The notes under the pieces were generated by a model, which made no database searches, was not told the origin of the DNA, and worked only from the letters and a program-made list of their open reading frames with translations. Positions 4,327-5,182 of a stretch of DNA of 5,182 bases are shown here, in pieces. This DNA is from Planctomycetota bacterium. Lineage in GTDB: Bacteria > Planctomycetota > Phycisphaerae > Phycisphaerales > SM1A02. The stretch's first letter is position 1. Each line of letters begins with the position of its first letter. The translations under genes were made by a program, and so were the position numbers. Where the stretch lies: contig JAPULD010000340.1 in NCBI GenBank assembly GCA_027295365.1, forward strand, positions 1 to 5,182, in the 5' to 3' direction.

Positions 4327-5182
4327 ATGCCATTGTTAGTGACTGGATCCATCGGAATTGACACGGTTCATACCCCCACGAGGAAGGCTGAAGCCGTCCA
4401 GGGAGGGTCATGTACCTATTTTGCTGCGGCGGCCTCGTTTCAGACCCCGGTGCGGGTCGTGGCCGCGGTGGGGGGCGATTGGCCCAGCGAACACCGGCAG
4501 GTGCTCGAAGGGATCGAGAATATCTGCCTCAAAGGGCTGGAGGTCCGTCCCGATTCATCGACCTTTGCCTGGGGGGGGCGATATTTCGAGAATATGAACA
4601 AGCGGGAGACCCTGTTCACGGAACTCGGGGTGTTGGGTGAGGATGCGCCTCCCATCCCTGAGAGCTATCGAGACAGCCAATACGTCTTTCTCGCAAATTC
4701 CCATCCCGCCACGCAGATGCATCTCATGGATCAGTTGCCTGAGGCAAAGCTCGTGGTCGCCGACACCATGGATCTATGGATCAATATCGCCCACGATGAT
4801 CTGTTGGCCCTCTTGGCTCGAGTCGATGGAATTATCATCAATGATGAAGAGGCCGAGCAATTGACGGAGGTCAACAACGCCATCAGCGCGGCTCGGAAAA
4901 TCCTCGAACTTGGCCCCAGTTTCGTGGTGGTCAAGAAAGGGGCTCACGGTGCGATCCTCGTTCATCGGGATGGCATTGCGGTCATCCCGGCCTATCCGGC
5001 GGATGCATCCCAGGTGATCGATCCGACCGGGGCGGGTGATTCCTTTGCCGGCGGATTCATGGGCCACATCGCCAGTGTGGGCCTGACGGATTTTCACACC
5101 ATCCAGACTTCGTTGGCCTGGGGGACGGTGACCGCCAGTTTCACGCTGGAGTCATTCGGATTGGAAGTTCTCTCCAAGCTCG
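4327..5182 (+). CDS. PfkB-family carbohydrate kinase (3' end beyond window)
   Basis: An ATP-dependent kinase of the ribokinase/PfkB superfamily, probably cytoplasmic, phosphorylating a sugar or nucleoside hydroxyl; 285 residues are visible and only a short C-terminus should be missing. Visible motifs are the N-terminal strand LLVTGSIGIDTV (3-14), the substrate-side GG motif in QGGSCTYFAAAASF (25-38), VRVVAAVGGD (42-51), the stretch GRYFENMNKRETL (84-96), IINDEEAEQL (170-179), the nucleotide-binding VVKKGAHGAIL (201-211) and the signature DPTGAGDSF (232-240), in which Asp238 is the catalytic base. The GGS-TYF form and the GRY-NMN-RETL block resemble a PfkB subgroup seen in many soil and aquatic bacteria; its substrate is not known to me, so no specific name is given. 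The frame was read directly through a run of eight G (4571-4578) and stays open. It diverges from the sigma factor gene; no functional link to it is evident. Confidence 0.9.
   Translation, partial: MPLLVTGSIGIDTVHTPTRKAEAVQGGSCTYFAAAASFQTPVRVVAAVGGDWPSEHRQVLEGIENICLKGLEVRPDSSTFAWGGRYFENMNKRETLFTELGVLGEDAPPIPESYRDSQYVFLANSHPATQMHLMDQLPEAKLVVADTMDLWINIAHDDLLALLARVDGIIINDEEAEQLTEVNNAISAARKILELGPSFVVVKKGAHGAILVHRDGIAVIPAYPADASQVIDPTGAGDSFAGGFMGHIASVGLTDFHTIQTSLAWGTVTASFTLESFGLEVLSKL

Overview
The window holds eight genes: seven on the minus strand and one, diverging from them, on the plus strand. Base composition is moderately GC-rich, genes are densely packed, and nothing resembles a phage or insertion sequence. 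The gene families (ECF sigma factors paired with zinc-finger anti-sigma factors, DUF4252-like exported proteins, a sugar kinase of the GG-S-x-TYF type) suggest a free-living Gram-negative bacterium. Planctomycetota or a neighbouring phylum is my best guess, from family resemblance only; there is no rRNA or marker gene here to prove it.

Reading the minus strand from right to left, the first unit is an ECF sigma factor (3669-4187), a membrane-anchored zinc-finger anti-sigma factor (3091-3672), a secreted DUF4252 protein (2358-3068) and a second, diverged DUF4252-like putative lipoprotein (1644-2300). It is closed by a strong intrinsic terminator at 1563-1606. The second unit is another ECF sigma factor (883-1473), a small soluble zinc-finger anti-sigma factor (632-886) and an alpha/beta hydrolase (1-616, cut by the window edge). 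The hydrolase resembles the N-terminal half of bifunctional hydrolase/OsmC proteins. On the plus strand, a PfkB-family carbohydrate kinase (4327 to the window end) diverges from the first sigma factor across a 139-bp intergenic region carrying an 8-bp-arm palindrome.

Functionally, the window looks like two regulatory cassettes in tandem. Each has a sigma factor, an anti-sigma factor whose GTG start overlaps the sigma stop by four bases (GTGA), and one or two likely output genes. One anti-sigma factor spans the membrane and is linked to envelope-directed DUF4252 proteins. The other is soluble and is linked to a cytoplasmic hydrolase of a family often fused to a peroxide-detoxifying OsmC domain. 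I infer one envelope-facing switch and one cytoplasmic, possibly redox-facing, switch. The sequence shows the architecture; the signals sensed are not visible.
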